DNA of 64,000 bases from Cyrtodaria siliqua (lineage: Eukaryota; Mollusca; Bivalvia; Adapedonta; Hiatellidae): assembly GCA_037043455.1 (NCBI GenBank), contig JAWPHD010001219.1, positions 281,256 through 345,255 on the forward strand, given 5' to 3'. Shown one piece after another: positions 1-12,495 of the stretch. Both the position numbers and the translations under genes were made by a program. Numbering within the stretch: the first letter of the stretch is position 1; every line of letters starts with the position of its first letter. A model generated the notes under the pieces. It was not told where the DNA came from. It did not search any database and worked only from the letters and a program-made list of their open reading frames with translations.

Positions 1-440
1 GCATATATTCTACGTTCTCACGCATTTTTAAAAAAAAGAGTTGTTGGCGATTTTTTTGTTTTAAAATGTAGTTTATCTGTCCAATTTCTCCAATCAAAAA
101 TGCATGATTTTCTGTTTCTGAGACATTGAAATGTGCATTAAAAATAAGAGAATTATTTTGTGACTTAAAAAATTAAATTGTATGATCATTTCAACTACAG
201 ACTGTCTCCAGCCTCATGCTTCCTGTGCTCCCCCACCACGCCCTGAACCCTTGGAATCTCTTCTCTCTCTTGGGCATCCATTGGGCCTTGACGACTATGA
301 ATATATCTTTGAACATGAGACAGCAATCTTACTTTGTAATAAAATTGCAGCAGCTTTAAAGAGGGTTGTTGTAAAACTTAAAAGACGTTTTTTAATCCCA
401 AAAGTTTTTGTTCATTCATGAATTACAATATGAAGTGCAA
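1..440. other. AT-rich flank, no gene assigned
   Basis: The stretch is AT-rich. One open frame of 79 codons (182-421) is present, but it has no recognisable domain and no convincing splice context. It probably lies within or beside the COX15 gene whose last exons follow downstream. Confidence 0.4.
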
Positions 441-1682
441 ATGGCCATTAACAATATGTTGGCAGTCAAGCATAAGTGGAGGATATTATATAAATGGCCA
501 TTAACAATATGTTGGCAGTCAAGCATAAGTGGAGGATATTATATGGCCATTAACAATATGTTGGCAGTCAAGCATAAGTGGAGGATATTATATGGCCATT
601 AACAATATGTTGGCAGTCAAGCATAAGTGGAGGATATTATATAAATGGCCATTAACAATATGTTGGCAGTCAAGCATAAGTGGAGGATATTATATAAATG
701 GCCATTAACAATATGTTGGCAGTCAAGCATAAGTGGAGGATATTATATGGCCATTAACAATATGTTGGCAGTCATGCATAAGTGGAGGATAGTAAATGGC
801 CATTAACAATATGTTGGCAGTCAAGCATAAGTGGAGGATATTATATAAATGACCATTAACAATATGTTGGCAGTCAAGCATAAGTGGGGGATATTATATA
901 AATGGCCATTAACAATATGTTGGCAGTCAAGCATAAGTGGAGGATATTATATGGCCATTAACAATATGTTGGCAGTCAAGCATAAGTGGAGGATAGTATA
1001 TGGCCATTAACAATATGTTGGCAGTCAAGCATAAGTGGAGGATATTATAGAAATGACCATTAACAATATGTTGGCAGTCAAGCATAAGTGGAGGATATTA
1101 TAGAAATGGCCATTAACAATATGTTGGCAGTCAAGCATAAGTGGAGGATATTATAGAAATGGCCATTAACAATATGTTGGCAGTCAAGCATAAGTGGAGG
1201 ATATTATATAAATGGCCATTAACAATATGTTGGCAGTCAAGCATAAGTGGAGGATATTATAGAAATGGCCATTAACAATATGTTGGCAGTCAAGCATAAG
1301 TGGAGGATATTATATGGCCATTAACAATATGTTGGCAGTCATGCATAAGTGGAGGATATTATATAAATGGCCATTAACAATATGTTGGCAGTCAAGCATA
1401 AGTGGAGGATATTATATAAATGGCCATTAACAATATGTTGGCAGTCAAGCATAAGTGGAGGATATTATATGGCCATTAACAATATGTTGGCAGTCAAGCA
1501 TAGGTGGAGGATATTATATAAATGGCCATTAACAATATGTTGGCAGTCAAGCATAAGTGGAGGATATTATATAAATGACCATTAACAATATGTTGGCAGT
1601 CAAGCATAAGTGGGGGATATTATATAAATGGCCATTAACAATATGTTGGCAGTCAAGCATAAGTGGAGGATATTATATAAAT
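441..1682 (+). repeat. 53-bp minisatellite, about 24 copies
   Basis: Head-to-tail copies of a monomer begin ATGGCCATTAACAATATG and end GGAGGATATTATATAA. The full monomer is 53 bp and a common short form of 49 bp lacks the final TATAA-type extension. Copies differ by only a few substitutions (for example AAGCATAAG to ATGCATAAG, or GGAGG to GGGGG), so the array is well homogenised. It ends about 320 bp before a COX15 exon and is probably intronic. The short open frames inside it are a by-product of the repeat. Confidence 0.95.
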
Positions 1683-2004
1683 GCAAATTGTATGTGCCGC
1701 CATGCAGGTGGAGCAGACATCCTTACCGCCAGATGTACTAACAAAACGGTTTTATATTCTAGTTTTTTGTAAAGTCCATTTCATTCCATTTAACAAACGC
1801 CATAAATAATTACATCTATATGACACTGGTATTTTTCTGACAAAATTAGGTCAATATGAACAACCTGGACCTACTTCTGCATTTCATTTTAAAATATACT
1901 GTGAAGTTTTATTTTATGTGACTGACAGCACTTAAGTGGGACATCTGTATCTAGTTTTTTAAGCAGATGTCAATTCCATTGTATAATTTCTATTGTTATT
2001 GCAG
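1683..2004 (+). other. probable COX15 intron
   Basis: This AT-rich non-coding DNA ends in a polypyrimidine-like stretch and an acceptor (TTATTGCAG) directly before the first COX15 exon seen. No other feature was found in it. Confidence 0.6.
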
Positions 2005-2118
2005 GCAGAAAGCACCATAGTTTTGATTGGCGGATTCTGGTTCATGTGTCGTAAATATCCCCTCCCATCCCGGGCCAGGATGGCTGTCAACTGTTTGTTT
2101 GGCATGGCTCTGCTTCAG
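2005..2118 (+). CDS. COX15: COX15 heme A synthase, penultimate exon
   Basis: This exon is 38 codons long and phase 0 at both ends, with acceptor TTGCAG and donor CAG|GTAAAT. It encodes a membrane segment, then CRKYPLPSRARMAVN, then another hydrophobic run. This matches the late region of mitochondrial heme A synthase, which converts heme O to heme A in the inner membrane for cytochrome c oxidase. Recognition rests on it joining in frame to the next exon, which carries the diagnostic C-terminal signature. Earlier exons are not visible, and the gene must begin upstream of this window. Confidence 0.85.
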
Positions 2119-2529
2119 GTAAATATAAATGGAGGATATTAGTTTGTTTGCACTGAATACATGTCCAGAACTATTTGAGAATTGAAATAGATTAATGAAA
2201 TTGGGTTAACTCATCTGATTATATTGGGACAGCAACCTCAGAGGGAGATGAGATGACGTCAGAGATGAGATGACGGGTGAAGTTTCCCATCAGACATGCC
2301 TCTACCAGGGAGTCAACCCACGCATGGCAGAGGATTGTAACTAGAAAGCGTGGTGCTTTATTCACAGAGCTATTGTGGCCTGGAGATAATGTATATATAT
2401 TAACTTATCCAACAACATCCAACAACTTTTGAGTTAAAAAATAACACCTTTCCTATTTTAAGAATCCAAAGATAAAGGTTGAAATGGAGGGCTATTAAAA
2501 CATTACATGTACTGTATTTTACGTTTCAG
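2119..2529 (+). other. COX15 last intron with an interspersed repeat fragment
   Basis: This intron of about 411 bp has a GTAAAT donor and a TTTCAG acceptor. Inside it, about 2230-2345 (TGGGACAGCAACCTCAGAGG and following) is matched in inverted orientation near 8965-9060, so it is a copy of an unnamed interspersed repeat. Confidence 0.65.
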
Positions 2530-2661
2530 GGAAGTATGGGTGTGGCCACCTTGTTGATGTACGTGCCGACCTGGCTGGCAGCCTCGCATCAGTCCGGCTC
2601 TGTCGCCCTGCTCAGTTTTGCCGTCTGGTTTGCGCATGAGTTACGGAGATTACCCAAATGA
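2530..2661 (+). CDS. COX15: COX15 heme A synthase, last coding exon
   Basis: This exon gives 43 residues and a TGA stop after the acceptor TTTCAG. It carries LLMYVPTWLAASHQSGS, the last transmembrane region of COX15 with the conserved heme-ligand histidine in the SHQSGS motif, and ends HELRRLPK, the usual charged end of metazoan COX15. It joins in phase with the exon at 2005-2118. The protein is a multi-pass inner-membrane enzyme that completes heme A for complex IV. I see no break, so this is probably a working host gene. Confidence 0.9.
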   Translation, partial: GSMGVATLLMYVPTWLAASHQSGSVALLSFAVWFAHELRRLPK

Positions 2662-3122
2662 TAAACTTGCTACTTTGTTTGATCAACAAAGACATTGTGC
2701 ACGTGATTTGTTTATTTTCCAAACTTTGGTAGATCTATCTGGTTTGTCATTTATCACTGAAATCACTGACATTTCACGTTTCCAAGATTATTATGATTTC
2801 ATAACTATCAAAGGACAAGGTATGATAAGGGTATATTTTAGCCCCCAAAGTATTCAAAATGCAAAATAATGAAATCTTATTTTGATGTGCATGTTAAAGT
2901 AAATTGATCGTATTTTATCTTCAAGAGAGATTTCTATTTCTGTTACGTAAGACAGTTTATTACTGGGTTTCAAGACCTGGCATATTTGCTTAATTTTCAC
3001 AGACCTGGCAAATTATGGGACTTTAATATAAGTTTTTGAACATAAAATTAAAGAGCGTGTACCGAGCACACATTTGATCCTATAAATAATATAAAGTGCC
3101 CCAAACAGACCCATTCCTGAGT
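2662..3122. other. COX15 3' flank
   Basis: This is AT-rich sequence after the COX15 stop and is probably 3' UTR and flank. No second gene or strong repeat was seen. Confidence 0.4.
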
Positions 3123-3356
3123 ACACTTTGGGTGCATTCAGGGTTCTGCCATCGGCAACTACGTTCGTTAACTTTGGGTTACCAATGGCCTCCGATGATA
3201 ACATTGGGTACCAACGAGGCCATCGCTGCTACCTGAGGTGTAGAGTCGCGGGAAGATTGGTTACCAACATTCTACCTATCGGCGAACCAACGGCTAGCGA
3301 CAGTGACCGATGGTTATCGAAAGTAACTGATGGGAGAATCCTGAACGCACCCAGTA
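3123..3356. mobile_element. MITE-like element with about 30-bp terminal inverted repeats
   Basis: The left end (GGGTGCATTCAGGGTTCTGC) and the right end (GGAGAATCCTGAACGCACCC) are imperfect reverse complements. They bound about 234 bp of moderately GC-rich, self-complementary sequence with no coding capacity. The structure suggests a non-autonomous DNA transposon. The target duplication is unclear. Confidence 0.6.
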
Positions 3357-4799
3357 TCTTTTTACTGATGATGTGTCCTTATTAATTACTTGACTCTCTT
3401 TATCAGGAGCCAGAAAAGCCAGAAAATGTATAAAAATGAAGAAAAAAAAGGTTTTATAAATGAAAAGCCTGGTTTTTGAGGCTCTTCAATTCACTTTATT
3501 TCTTCTAAATTATGTTTTAATAATGATTTGTTCCATATGAAGCAGCTCAAATGGAGATTGAAATTGCGTGCCTTAGAAACTTCAATATTGGAGGCCAATT
3601 TTGCCCCTTATCATACCTTGTCCTTCAGGTTCTTTACCCTAATGTCAAGATTTCCCATCTGAGGAATACAAGCAGATCGTTCTATTAGGTCATTACTGTC
3701 TATTGACATCTGGAGAAACAAATATCGACCCGTAAAATATTTTTGTACTTTTTCTAACTTTTTTTACATCTCTTCTATGAAGAGTTTCATGAGTTTTATT
3801 TCCAAAGTTGGACTAGATGAAAGTCTTCAGTGAACATAGACTTCATGAAGAAACTCGCGTAAGGATGTTTGGTTTAAGTTGACACGTTGACATAGTTTGG
3901 GAATGTCACAATTGTACAGATTTTGGTAGCTATCATTAATTGAGTTTGGGAATGTCACAATTGTACATATCTGGTAGCTATCATTAATTGAAATGTTACA
4001 GTAAGGCTGGCTCCTTTGGTATCAATACACATTCACCAGTTACACGAAACACCCAAATGTACCTATTTACCCAAAATTCACCCAAATCTATACCAAATCT
4101 ACCCCTAAATCTCCCAAATCCACATCAAATCTACCTTATATGGTGTTACAACGATGTTTTGGTAACAAATTTCACAAAAACATATCATTTGTGCAAAATA
4201 AAGCTGTAGTTGTTCATTTTGTTAATAATGTGTGTTATTACACAATGAGTAAAAGTAATGCAAAAATGTTAAATTGTTAATAAATTAACAACTATAATTA
4301 TCTTCATTTTTCTCAAATGATTATTTTATTTGTGATATATGCTACAATAACTTCATTGTTCAACCATATAATGTAGATTTGTTGTGGATTTGGGAGGATT
4401 AGGAGGAGATTTGGTGAAGATTTGGGTGGATTTGGGGGAAATATGTAATTTGGGTGTGTCCTGACACCCCACATGCAACATCTGGGCCTGTGGTGTCAGA
4501 AAGTGAGTTTTATCTATCTATCTATAGATACTGCAACACCCTCTTTCGAAGATTATGTGCAGGTGCGCGTCTGTGCGTGTGAGTAAGATGAAAGGGGTAA
4601 AAGATGTCTTAAAAACAGGTGAAGGTGAAATAAAGATAATAGGGTTATATGTTAAAAAGTCTGATCAAGACAAAGCGATTTTTAAAAGATAAAAACGGGT
4701 GTTTCTTGTTTAAGGTATGGAGTGGGAGACGGTGCAAACTGCCAATTTGAATGAATCCAAACTTGGCAGCTTTGCTATGTTTGCTGTCAGTATGTTGTA
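3357..4799. other. gene-free stretch with a small tandem duplication
   Basis: No gene was found. A 49-bp unit starting AGTTTGGGAATGTCACAATT is duplicated in tandem at 3894-3942 and 3943-3990. A short TCTA microsatellite lies near 4509-4525. The rest is AT-rich unique-looking DNA. Confidence 0.5.
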
Positions 4800-5544
4800 A
4801 TGGAATAGCCCTCTTGATTATTGGGACGTTTTTTGCTCATTATTTATGCATTATTTTGTGCTGAGCAATATTTCATAAGCAATAGCTTTCAATATAATGT
4901 AACATAATAGATGTGGTTTGTATAAATGTACATATAGCTGCAGTGCGAATATAATATTGCTTTAACAAAGCCTTCATTTTTGCTGTCAATCAAGATGAAT
5001 TGTAGTTCACTAAATACAGGCGTTGTTACTTGTGTCAAGACGGCACATGCAAACAATGTGTTGACGCAAATTTACAACTTAATTGTTAAGTAGCGTTGTA
5101 ATGAATCGTTCACATTGTTTGATAGCGTGTCTCAAGGTAGCACGTGTCTCAAGGTAGTACGTGTCTCATCTCAAGGTAGCACGTGTCTCAAGCTAGCACA
5201 TCTGTGGTGTCTGAGTACAAGTACAATATTAGTGTTTTATTGCATACGCATTTACAAGCTCCGTTTACTTTCAATGTAACAGGAAACGTCAATATTCGCC
5301 ATATTGACGTGTAGTAAAGTCATATTGGGTGTGCAAAGTATACTCCTTCGTGATTGGTGCAATTTTCTGTTCATGTCAAAGAAAGTATATCACGTGATGT
5401 AAGCAATGTTGATTGTTTATTGTGAAAGATTCCCATTATGTAATGACAATATGTTTGTTTCAAATAAATGTTTTTGGTGAAAATTAAATGTTACAACCTA
5501 TTTTATTCTCTCTATAATTTAAAAATGCATATGCGAATAAAACA

Positions 5545-5668
5545 GTTATTAGATTTATATTGGGATATATGAACGAGTTCATTTGCGCATAAATATTGCG
5601 CTCCTAAAGTCGCACAATATTAATACGCAAAAGAACTCGTGCATATATCCCAATACAAGACTAATAAC
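5545..5668. mobile_element. palindromic MITE (hairpin about 124 bp)
   Basis: The two halves are near-perfect inverted repeats. The left arm contains TATTGGGATATATGAACGAG and the right arm CTCGTGCATATATCCCAATA, around a small loop near 5600. The stretch has no coding potential and resembles small fold-back MITEs. Confidence 0.7.
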
Positions 5669-5963
5669 CTATAATAATGGTGGCAGCATGGGGAATACCT
5701 GTTTGAAACAAACAATAATATGTATGTATTGTTGATCTGACCTGGTAGTATGCGTTGAAAGCATTCTTTATTTTGAAAAGTTTTGAATTTGAGGCATTAC
5801 ATGGACTGCATGTTGACATGATGAAAATAATAAAAATTTGGTAATTATACACCGATTTTGGGGGCATTTTGGCTCATGATTTATTTATATGGACGGATGC
5901 GTTATTTTGTGCTAAAAAATATTTCATTACCTGTAAAACAGTGATCTGCAATGTAATATAATA

Positions 5964-6529
5964 TACTGAGCAAAAATAGAAACGTCCCCAACTTTACCCA
6001 TAGATTCTAGACAGAATGATATTATATTTTATTTAATCTTATATGCCAATTACTTTGTTAAAGGCCAGCACTGTCATGAAAACAATTTTCTTTGAATCAA
6101 ACTTGTGGGCAAACCTATTCCCCTTGATTTGGTTTAAACAGCATTTCCGGGTCTTGGGGTTTAAAACTTTGAGTTAACACAGTTTTGTTATATTGAAATA
6201 AACAGAGAATGACCTCATCACCACAAAAACAGAGAAAAGACACTGATCTTTTCACTCATTTTGCGCCATACAGCTTTAAAGAACGAATATTTTCAGATTA
6301 TCTCCCTTTATAATAAACAATATAGTAATTTTGCAATTTGAATAAAACATGTTTTAGCAGCAACAGACTAACTTTGGTTTTTGAGATGATTATTAATATT
6401 GATCAGAATGATTGAGTGATAAGTATATAATGATGAAATTATATCTAGATTGGTTGTACAAAGTGTAACAAAAGTCAACCCTATGCAAATCACAGCTTAA
6501 AAGGGGGACGTTTCTATATTTGCTGAGTA
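5964..6529. mobile_element. Tc1/mariner-type MITE with TA duplication
   Basis: The element begins TACTGAGCAAAAATAGAAAC and ends with the reverse complement of TACTCAGCAAATATAGAAAC, flanked by TA on both sides. Comparison with the older duplicate near 4900-4920 shows the empty site, which supports insertion after the duplication. It has no transposase and is therefore non-autonomous. Confidence 0.8.
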
Positions 6530-6890
6530 TAGATGATGTAATCTGTATAAATGTAGACTACAAATATTTGCAGTGTGAATAAAATATTGCTTTGACTGAC
6601 ACAGTCTATTGTTTTCAATCAAGGTAAATGATAGTTTCTGTAAACTGCACATGAAAACCATGTGTTGGTGCAAACTTACATCATTTAGTAGTCATCATAA
6701 TCGTTTACATTGTCATGTGTTTCTCAAGATTAACGCATCACTGGCATCGGTCCAAATACAACATTTGGGTAGGTGGTGACAGCAGGCATGTTAGTCATCA
6801 GCATGGGGAATACTTCTGAAACAAAGAATAAAATACTAGTAATGTATTGTTATTTGATTTGGTAGTATGCGTTGAAAATATTCTTATTTT

Positions 6891-7397
6891 GTTATTTTGG
6901 TCAAATTATTGCTTTAGACGATTGTGGCTGGCTGAACTTACTAAGAAATAAGCAACATTATAATGGATGGAAACTTCGAAATCGCAAAATATAAGCAAGA
7001 AATGTTTAAACAAAGAATTGTAAGTCAAATAGTTTTATTAAACCAATACTGGCCATATTAGGTTTTAAGACCAGGGTGTATAAAGTTATTCCACAATAAT
7101 TATTACAGATGGGGGTAACCGTATTTTCACAAGGATTTCTGATTCCCTGTTGTTTTTATGTTTTTAGGATATTCTACCGAGAATACAACAGGGAACCAGT
7201 TTAATGCTTAACAGCATCATTAATTGCATAAGAAAGAACTTTGTGACCAGGACAGATTTAGGACAGACTTACTATAGGGCATGTAAAATACCATAGGCTA
7301 GTAGATAAAATGTTACCACTGGTTTCTAAAGCAAAACTCATTCCGGCAACCAAGTCATTGACTGGATACATACGGTATTTTGATCATTCGCTGATCT
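6891..7397. other. gene-free stretch
   Basis: AT-rich sequence. Nothing was recognised on either strand. Confidence 0.4.
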
Positions 7398-7559
7398 TTG
7401 TTTCTGCTATCAATTTTTGAATTCTATCATTGCTAAACCGGGTGGGCAGTATCTTTTTTTTTTTTATTCTACCATTAAAACATATTATTGGTGCAGTATA
7501 ATCACTGATTAGTAATACCTATTCAAAAGATATTCAAATTATTATTAATCATATAATAT
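7398..7559 (+). repeat. duplicated 162-bp segment, copy 1
   Basis: This segment, from TTTCTGCTATCAATTTTTGA to the ATTATTAATCATATAATA stretch, recurs almost unchanged at 8599-8760, 1201 bp downstream in the same orientation. It includes a poly-T run of slightly variable length. Confidence 0.85.
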
Positions 7560-8598
7560 ACATCATATACATACGGTATTTTGATCTTTCGCTGATCTGA
7601 CCGGATACATACATTAGTTGATACTTGGAGTTTTTCTCCATTTTTTTCCTCTTCAACTTAGGGTTTTCCCCCCCATTTTTTTCTAAATCCACACCTGTCG
7701 CAGTGTTTTTGGAAATTCTGAAGATATACACAAAATATTAAGACAACAAGGGAGATAAGCATAAAATGAGCAAATAAAGGCTGCAGAACAGTTCCGAGTA
7801 GGCCAGTACTATTAAGACTATGATGAGCTATCTAATATTAGATCATTTGTCTTGTTTCTCTCCGAGCAAATTCACATGGATTGGCAGAGTAAGTGCCGTT
7901 CTATAGAAAAACTTCCCCGGTAAATCATCCAGTCAAATTGTTGCATTGTTACTCGACACGGACTGCGCCCTGATATGGACCGAGTACCAGCATTGACTAA
8001 TTTGCAGGGATCCTGGAGTCTATAATGCCTTGCTCTCCCGCGTTTATGAGCACCATCCAGGGGGTTGAAAAATTTAAAACCCAGGCCTGGAATTCAGCAA
8101 TCATTCTTCCAACTGTTCTTAGACTTGAGCTCAAGTACTCAGATTTCCTTCATAAATATTCCCATGACTTTCAAAGATAAAAAACGTATGAAGATGCTAT
8201 TTATTCGTATTAATCATATGTATACATAGCAGCTTGTTATGAATGCTTATAGAAATATTTGTGATTAAAATTTGCATACATTGGCTTAAGTCTAAGAATA
8301 TTCTCAAGAATGGTTGGTGAATTTAAAAGGTGCTCCAGACTAGTCGTAACCCAAGCTTGTCACGAACACAACCCTTGAATAATGGTCAAAAGCTTTTTTT
8401 GATATTTAATTATCTTAATGGTTATACTCGATTACTTCAAAATGATATCAATTCTGACGCCCCCAGCGTACTGGTTTTTGTGGTGTGGTGGGCTCAACTT
8501 TTTTTAAATATCCCTACACATACTGCCACCCCACAGTTTCTGTTCTCCAACAGCTCTTGTTTTTTTTATCATATGCAGTACTGATGGCCATTCTATTT
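7560..8598. other. gene-free stretch between duplicated segments
   Basis: No gene was recognised. The CATACGGTATTTTGATC phrase near 7568 repeats one at 7370, which suggests further local rearrangement. Confidence 0.4.
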
Positions 8599-8760
8599 TT
8601 GTTTCTGCTATCAATTTTTGAATTCTATCATTGCTAAACCGGCTGGGCAGTATCTTTTTTTTTTTTATTCTACCATTAAAACATGTTATTGGTGCAGTAT
8701 AATCACTGATTAGTAATACCTATTCAAAAGATATTCAAATTATTATTAATCATATAATAA
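8599..8760 (+). repeat. duplicated 162-bp segment, copy 2
   Basis: Near-identical to 7398-7559 in direct orientation. The low divergence indicates a recent duplication or a recently active interspersed repeat. Confidence 0.85.
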
Positions 8761-10390
8761 TAATTTTCAAATGCATAATTACACTACTAAATTAGAAAAA
8801 CTATTGGTATGCTGCAAGTTAAAAAATGCAACATGTCCCTTTAAAAACATTTTAAGAGTGGGAATGCTCGGAATGGTCTAACAGGTAGGAGAGGCTTCAG
8901 GTATGATACTTTTGAACATTTAAAAGTAAGATCATAGTGGATAAGGCTTGTGCTTAAAGATATAGACCTCTGCCATGCGTAGTTCACTTCCTCGTTGACA
9001 CGTATTTTGTGAAACTTTCTTTTGTCTCATCTCTCTGAGGTTGCTGTCCCAGTATGACCTTATATGGTTTTATGGTGGGTTAATGGCATGTTAAAGCTCA
9101 TTTCATTTATGTTAAGTACAACTGAGCTTACCATATGCATCCATCTTAATTTGCTCAATTGCCTTAGGCTGTATAGTGATAAGGTACTTCCGTAATTTCG
9201 ATAATCTCATGCACTCACGTGGGTTTAGTTGCTTTGATGTGGGCTCGTGGTAAAAAGGGACGGCTGTTGCTTTGCTTGGTCCCTACAACCTTAGATGAAG
9301 ACTTAAATGGTGAGCATCGTATATACGTTTATCTAGACTTTATCAAAAGTTACCCTGATGTTTATGCCCACGAAGGAAAGCGCACCATTCGTCCGTCCGT
9401 CCGTCCGTCCTCCCGAACGTCCGAACCAATCTTGTCTCAGCCTTAAGTTTGAAAGAACTGAATGAATTCCCATGAAACTTCCCGTACGTGTTAACAACAA
9501 TGAGAAGGTGTGTCGTGTGCATGAATTGGATCCATACCTCTAAGGTCAAGGTCACATTTGGAGGTCAAACGAGACAACATTTTCAGGCGCATTTGTCACT
9601 TATTGGTGACATTTCTTGTTGTATTGTTGAAAGGAAACAAAGTTCTTGCTCTTTGATATATCTATATATTTCAATGAATCCTCTGGCCGTGACCATGGGA
9701 TGGCAATTAGAAATTAGACACATTTCAAATTGATTGTCTTATTTCTATCCCAGTCACTTGCATATTTTTGTCAAATTCACCTGAGGGTGGGAGTAATGAA
9801 ACAAGGGCATTAGGCGAATGTTTAAATTTATTTATATTCAGAACGAATGCACTGAATTCCTTTTTTTCCCCACATGTTATAGTAGTTGGTCCAATCCTGC
9901 TTACTCAAAGTGGAGGAGAGATGTATGGGGGTGTGAGGGGCACAATCAATTATGGGGGCAGATTTATGGAACGGCAAATCTACAGAAACTAAAATATTAA
10001 TCTTCAGATATATCTTCACCTCTCTACAAATAAGTATTGCTTGCCTTAAAAAAAGTAATCCTGGCAAAAAATCGGTTGCAGCTCTCTTCAAGTCATTTAA
10101 AAAACTGCAAGAACAATTTGTTTTGCGTCGACACATACTTTGCCAAAACTCCTTTACAAAATGTCACATTATTGGTGAGCCTGCATCCTCCTCCCCTCAT
10201 CCCCAAAACAATGTAAGCCTAACTCTGCTTACCTTCAAACAAGGCTATTCAACTTAAACCTAATTAATTATAGCGCTCTAATAATCTGTTAAAAAGGGTA
10301 CTGCAGGCTTGTGGGGGTCTACAGTTCTCACTTAAAATTGACAAATAATTATAGCATTTATTCTATAGGGCCTAAACATAATGAATGTAG
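8761..10390. other. gene-free stretch with repeat fragments
   Basis: About 8965-9060 is the inverted match of the fragment in the COX15 intron. About 9340-9480 holds a GTCC microsatellite inside a repeat that starts near GCCCACGAAGGAAAGCGC. An open frame with exon-like borders (9229-9310) has no recognisable product. Confidence 0.4.
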
Positions 10391-10600
10391 TGGAGTGCGT
10401 GGTCCAGTGGTAGAGCGCCAAACTCTAGATCGAGAGGTCGTCGGTTCGGTCCTCGCCACGGCCACGTTATTTATCCTTGAGCAAGATAGTTAATCCACAT
10501 TGCTTAGCACTGGTTCCACCCAGGAAGCCATCGAGAGTGATAAATTTAATTTCCAAGAACTTGTTTCGCAATCGATGTAAAATAAATATGTTTAAACTAA
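10391..10600 (+). repeat. tRNA-derived SINE
   Basis: The head resembles a tRNA, with an A-box-like GTGGTCCAGTGGTAGAGCGC and a B-box-like GGTTCGGTCCTCG at normal spacing. A non-tRNA body (CCTTGAGCAAGATAGTTAATC and following) continues afterwards. The body and the lack of an intact acceptor stem argue for a SINE, not a tRNA gene. Confidence 0.65.
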
Positions 10601-11690
10601 ACATAATGAATGAGCCTGAAACCCACTTTTTAGACCAGAACAACTCCATATTTTGATTGATATGACGGTTTTATTATGAAACATTTTGAAATGTTTAGAT
10701 TCTTCTAATAGCCTGATGTATCCCTTTAATTTAAAGACAAGAAGGTAACGCAAATAAGCGTAATTCTTTTCTGTGTCCATATCTGTTTAATCCCAGCGGC
10801 TAACCTTAAAATTAGTGTTGATGTGCCTCTTTGATCGCTTCTTCTGAAGACTGAATACAGCGAATGCCTTCTTCGGGAATGAGACTAGCCTAAGTGACTG
10901 TCTAACTACTTGTCGGATCTGATGAAGGTCTCACGTACAGTGTGACGAAACAGTCGGAACTGTTATGTCTCAAAATCTTGCACAATGATTCACTTATTGT
11001 AAGCGGGATGTCATACCTGGGCAACGTTGATGCTGACTCCTTGCTAGCTAGGTGAAAGTTTTTCCGTGTGGGCTTTTTTGCATAATTATTTTTGTCAACA
11101 TGCTCATCATCCTTGTTTCCAGCATGCCCATCTTCAACTTTCTTTCCACCAAGCTCATATTTCTCTTTCTTTTCACTATATCTGTATTTTCTTTTCTTTT
11201 TTATAACTATGTCATTTCTTTTGATCCTCCCTATCTTTCTCTGTTTTCTCAACATCCTCATTTTCCACTTTTTTTCTGAACACTAACATCTGTACCTTTA
11301 TTCTCACCAACCCCATCTTCACAACTCTTCTCATCATATTTACTATTTTCGTCTTTATTATTTATTTCAACGTCCTCAAATTTCTTACTTTTCATCTTGC
11401 TCTTTCTACTCATCATTCCCTTAATCTTGGTTCCACCATTCCACCTCTATCAACATCCCATTTCGCTTGGGTTTTTGCTGCATCTTTCTCCTCAACATAA
11501 TAACATTTCTCTTTATTCCTTCTCATTATTCTTGTCTTCTTCCGTCTCATCATATCTTCATGTTCTGCTTGATGTGTTGATATCTCTATCTACCTCTTTC
11601 TTCTCTACACACCCACTTCCTCTTTCATTTTTCTCGCCATTATCTTCTTCTTGACCATCTCATTACTACCATCATCCGTTTCTGTTTGTT

Positions 11691-12495
11691 ATGCTCCCAA
11701 AATGTTTTGGGGGAGCATAATGTTTCCGTCATGTCCGCCGTACGTACGTATGTATGTCCGCCGTATGTCCGTCTGTCCCATTTTCTTGTCCGCTTAACCC
11801 CTATGTTTTTTATCCTATTTTCGCTAAACTTCATAGGAAGTATCAGCATGTTGTCTGGTACTGGTAGCGCATATTGTCGGGGGGTTCCGGTTGAATGATT
11901 TTTGGCGGAGTTACGGGACTTTGAATTTTTCGAATGTAAACCTTGTCCGCTCAACTCCATCAACGTTTGTCATCCAGTTTTCACGAAACTTCATAGGAAG
12001 TATCAGTATGATGTCTAGTAGCGCATGTTTTTTGGAGGTTCCGGTTGAATGAATTTTGTCGGAGTTACGGGACTTTGAAGTTTTTCGAATGTAAACCTTG
12101 TCCGCTCAACTCCTCCTACGTTTTTCATCCAATTTTCTCTAAACTTCACCTTAAGTATCAGTATAATATCTAGTAGCGCATATTGTCAGGATATTTCGGT
12201 TGAATGATTAGTTACAGGACATTGAACTTTAACCATTCTAAAGCTTGTCCCCTCAACTTCTAAGTTTTTCATCTGATATCCATGAAACTTTATTGGAAGT
12301 ATTAGTATTATTTCTAGTAGCGCATATTATCAGGATGTTTCGGTTAAAAAAAATTGCAGAGTTACGGGACTTTGCAATTTTTAAACAAAATATAGCTTGT
12401 AAGCTCAACTCATCCTACATTTTTCATCCGATAGTATTTCACATGTCTACCTTTATTCGGAGAGCATCCATCAGTTCTACCGATTTCTTACTTTT
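11691..12495 (+). repeat. interspersed repeat with GAGTTACGGGACTTTG units
   Basis: It starts with a hairpin (TATGCTCCCAAAATG / AGCATAATG) and then holds about five degenerate units containing TTGAATGATTTTTGGCGGAG and GTTACGGGACTTTGAA. The pyrimidine-rich tract on its two sides resumes with the same phrase, so this is an insertion. It is related to the unit type seen at 18.8-20.4 kb. Confidence 0.7.

Larger units (their letters stand above)
4800..6890 (+). repeat. old direct duplication of about 1 kb
   Basis: Two diverged copies, about 4800-5780 and 5880-6890, share blocks in the same order. Examples are TGTATAAATGTA followed by GCAGTGYGAATAAATATTGCTTT-type sequence, and later GCATGGGGAATAC and GGTAGTATGCGTTGAAA. 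The second copy carries a TA-flanked MITE (5964-6529) that the first lacks. The first carries a hairpin element at 5545-5668. Confidence 0.6.

Noticed and set aside
182..421. 79-codon frame as an upstream COX15 exon
   Set aside because: The FEHET phrase briefly recalls the conserved region before the last helices of COX15, but the rest does not match and there is no proper splice border.
408..1772. Open frames reading MAINNMLAVKHKWRILY in the first minisatellite
   Set aside because: They are by-products of the 53-bp repeat that end at array variants and have no independent coding evidence.
9229..9310. Candidate exon reading ALMWARGKKGRLLLCLVPTT
   Set aside because: It has an acceptor-like TTTAG and a donor-like GTGAGC, but no recognisable protein family and no neighbouring exon. 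The evidence is too weak to annotate.
10393..10466. Possible tRNA gene
   Set aside because: The acceptor stem does not pair well and a SINE-like body follows.
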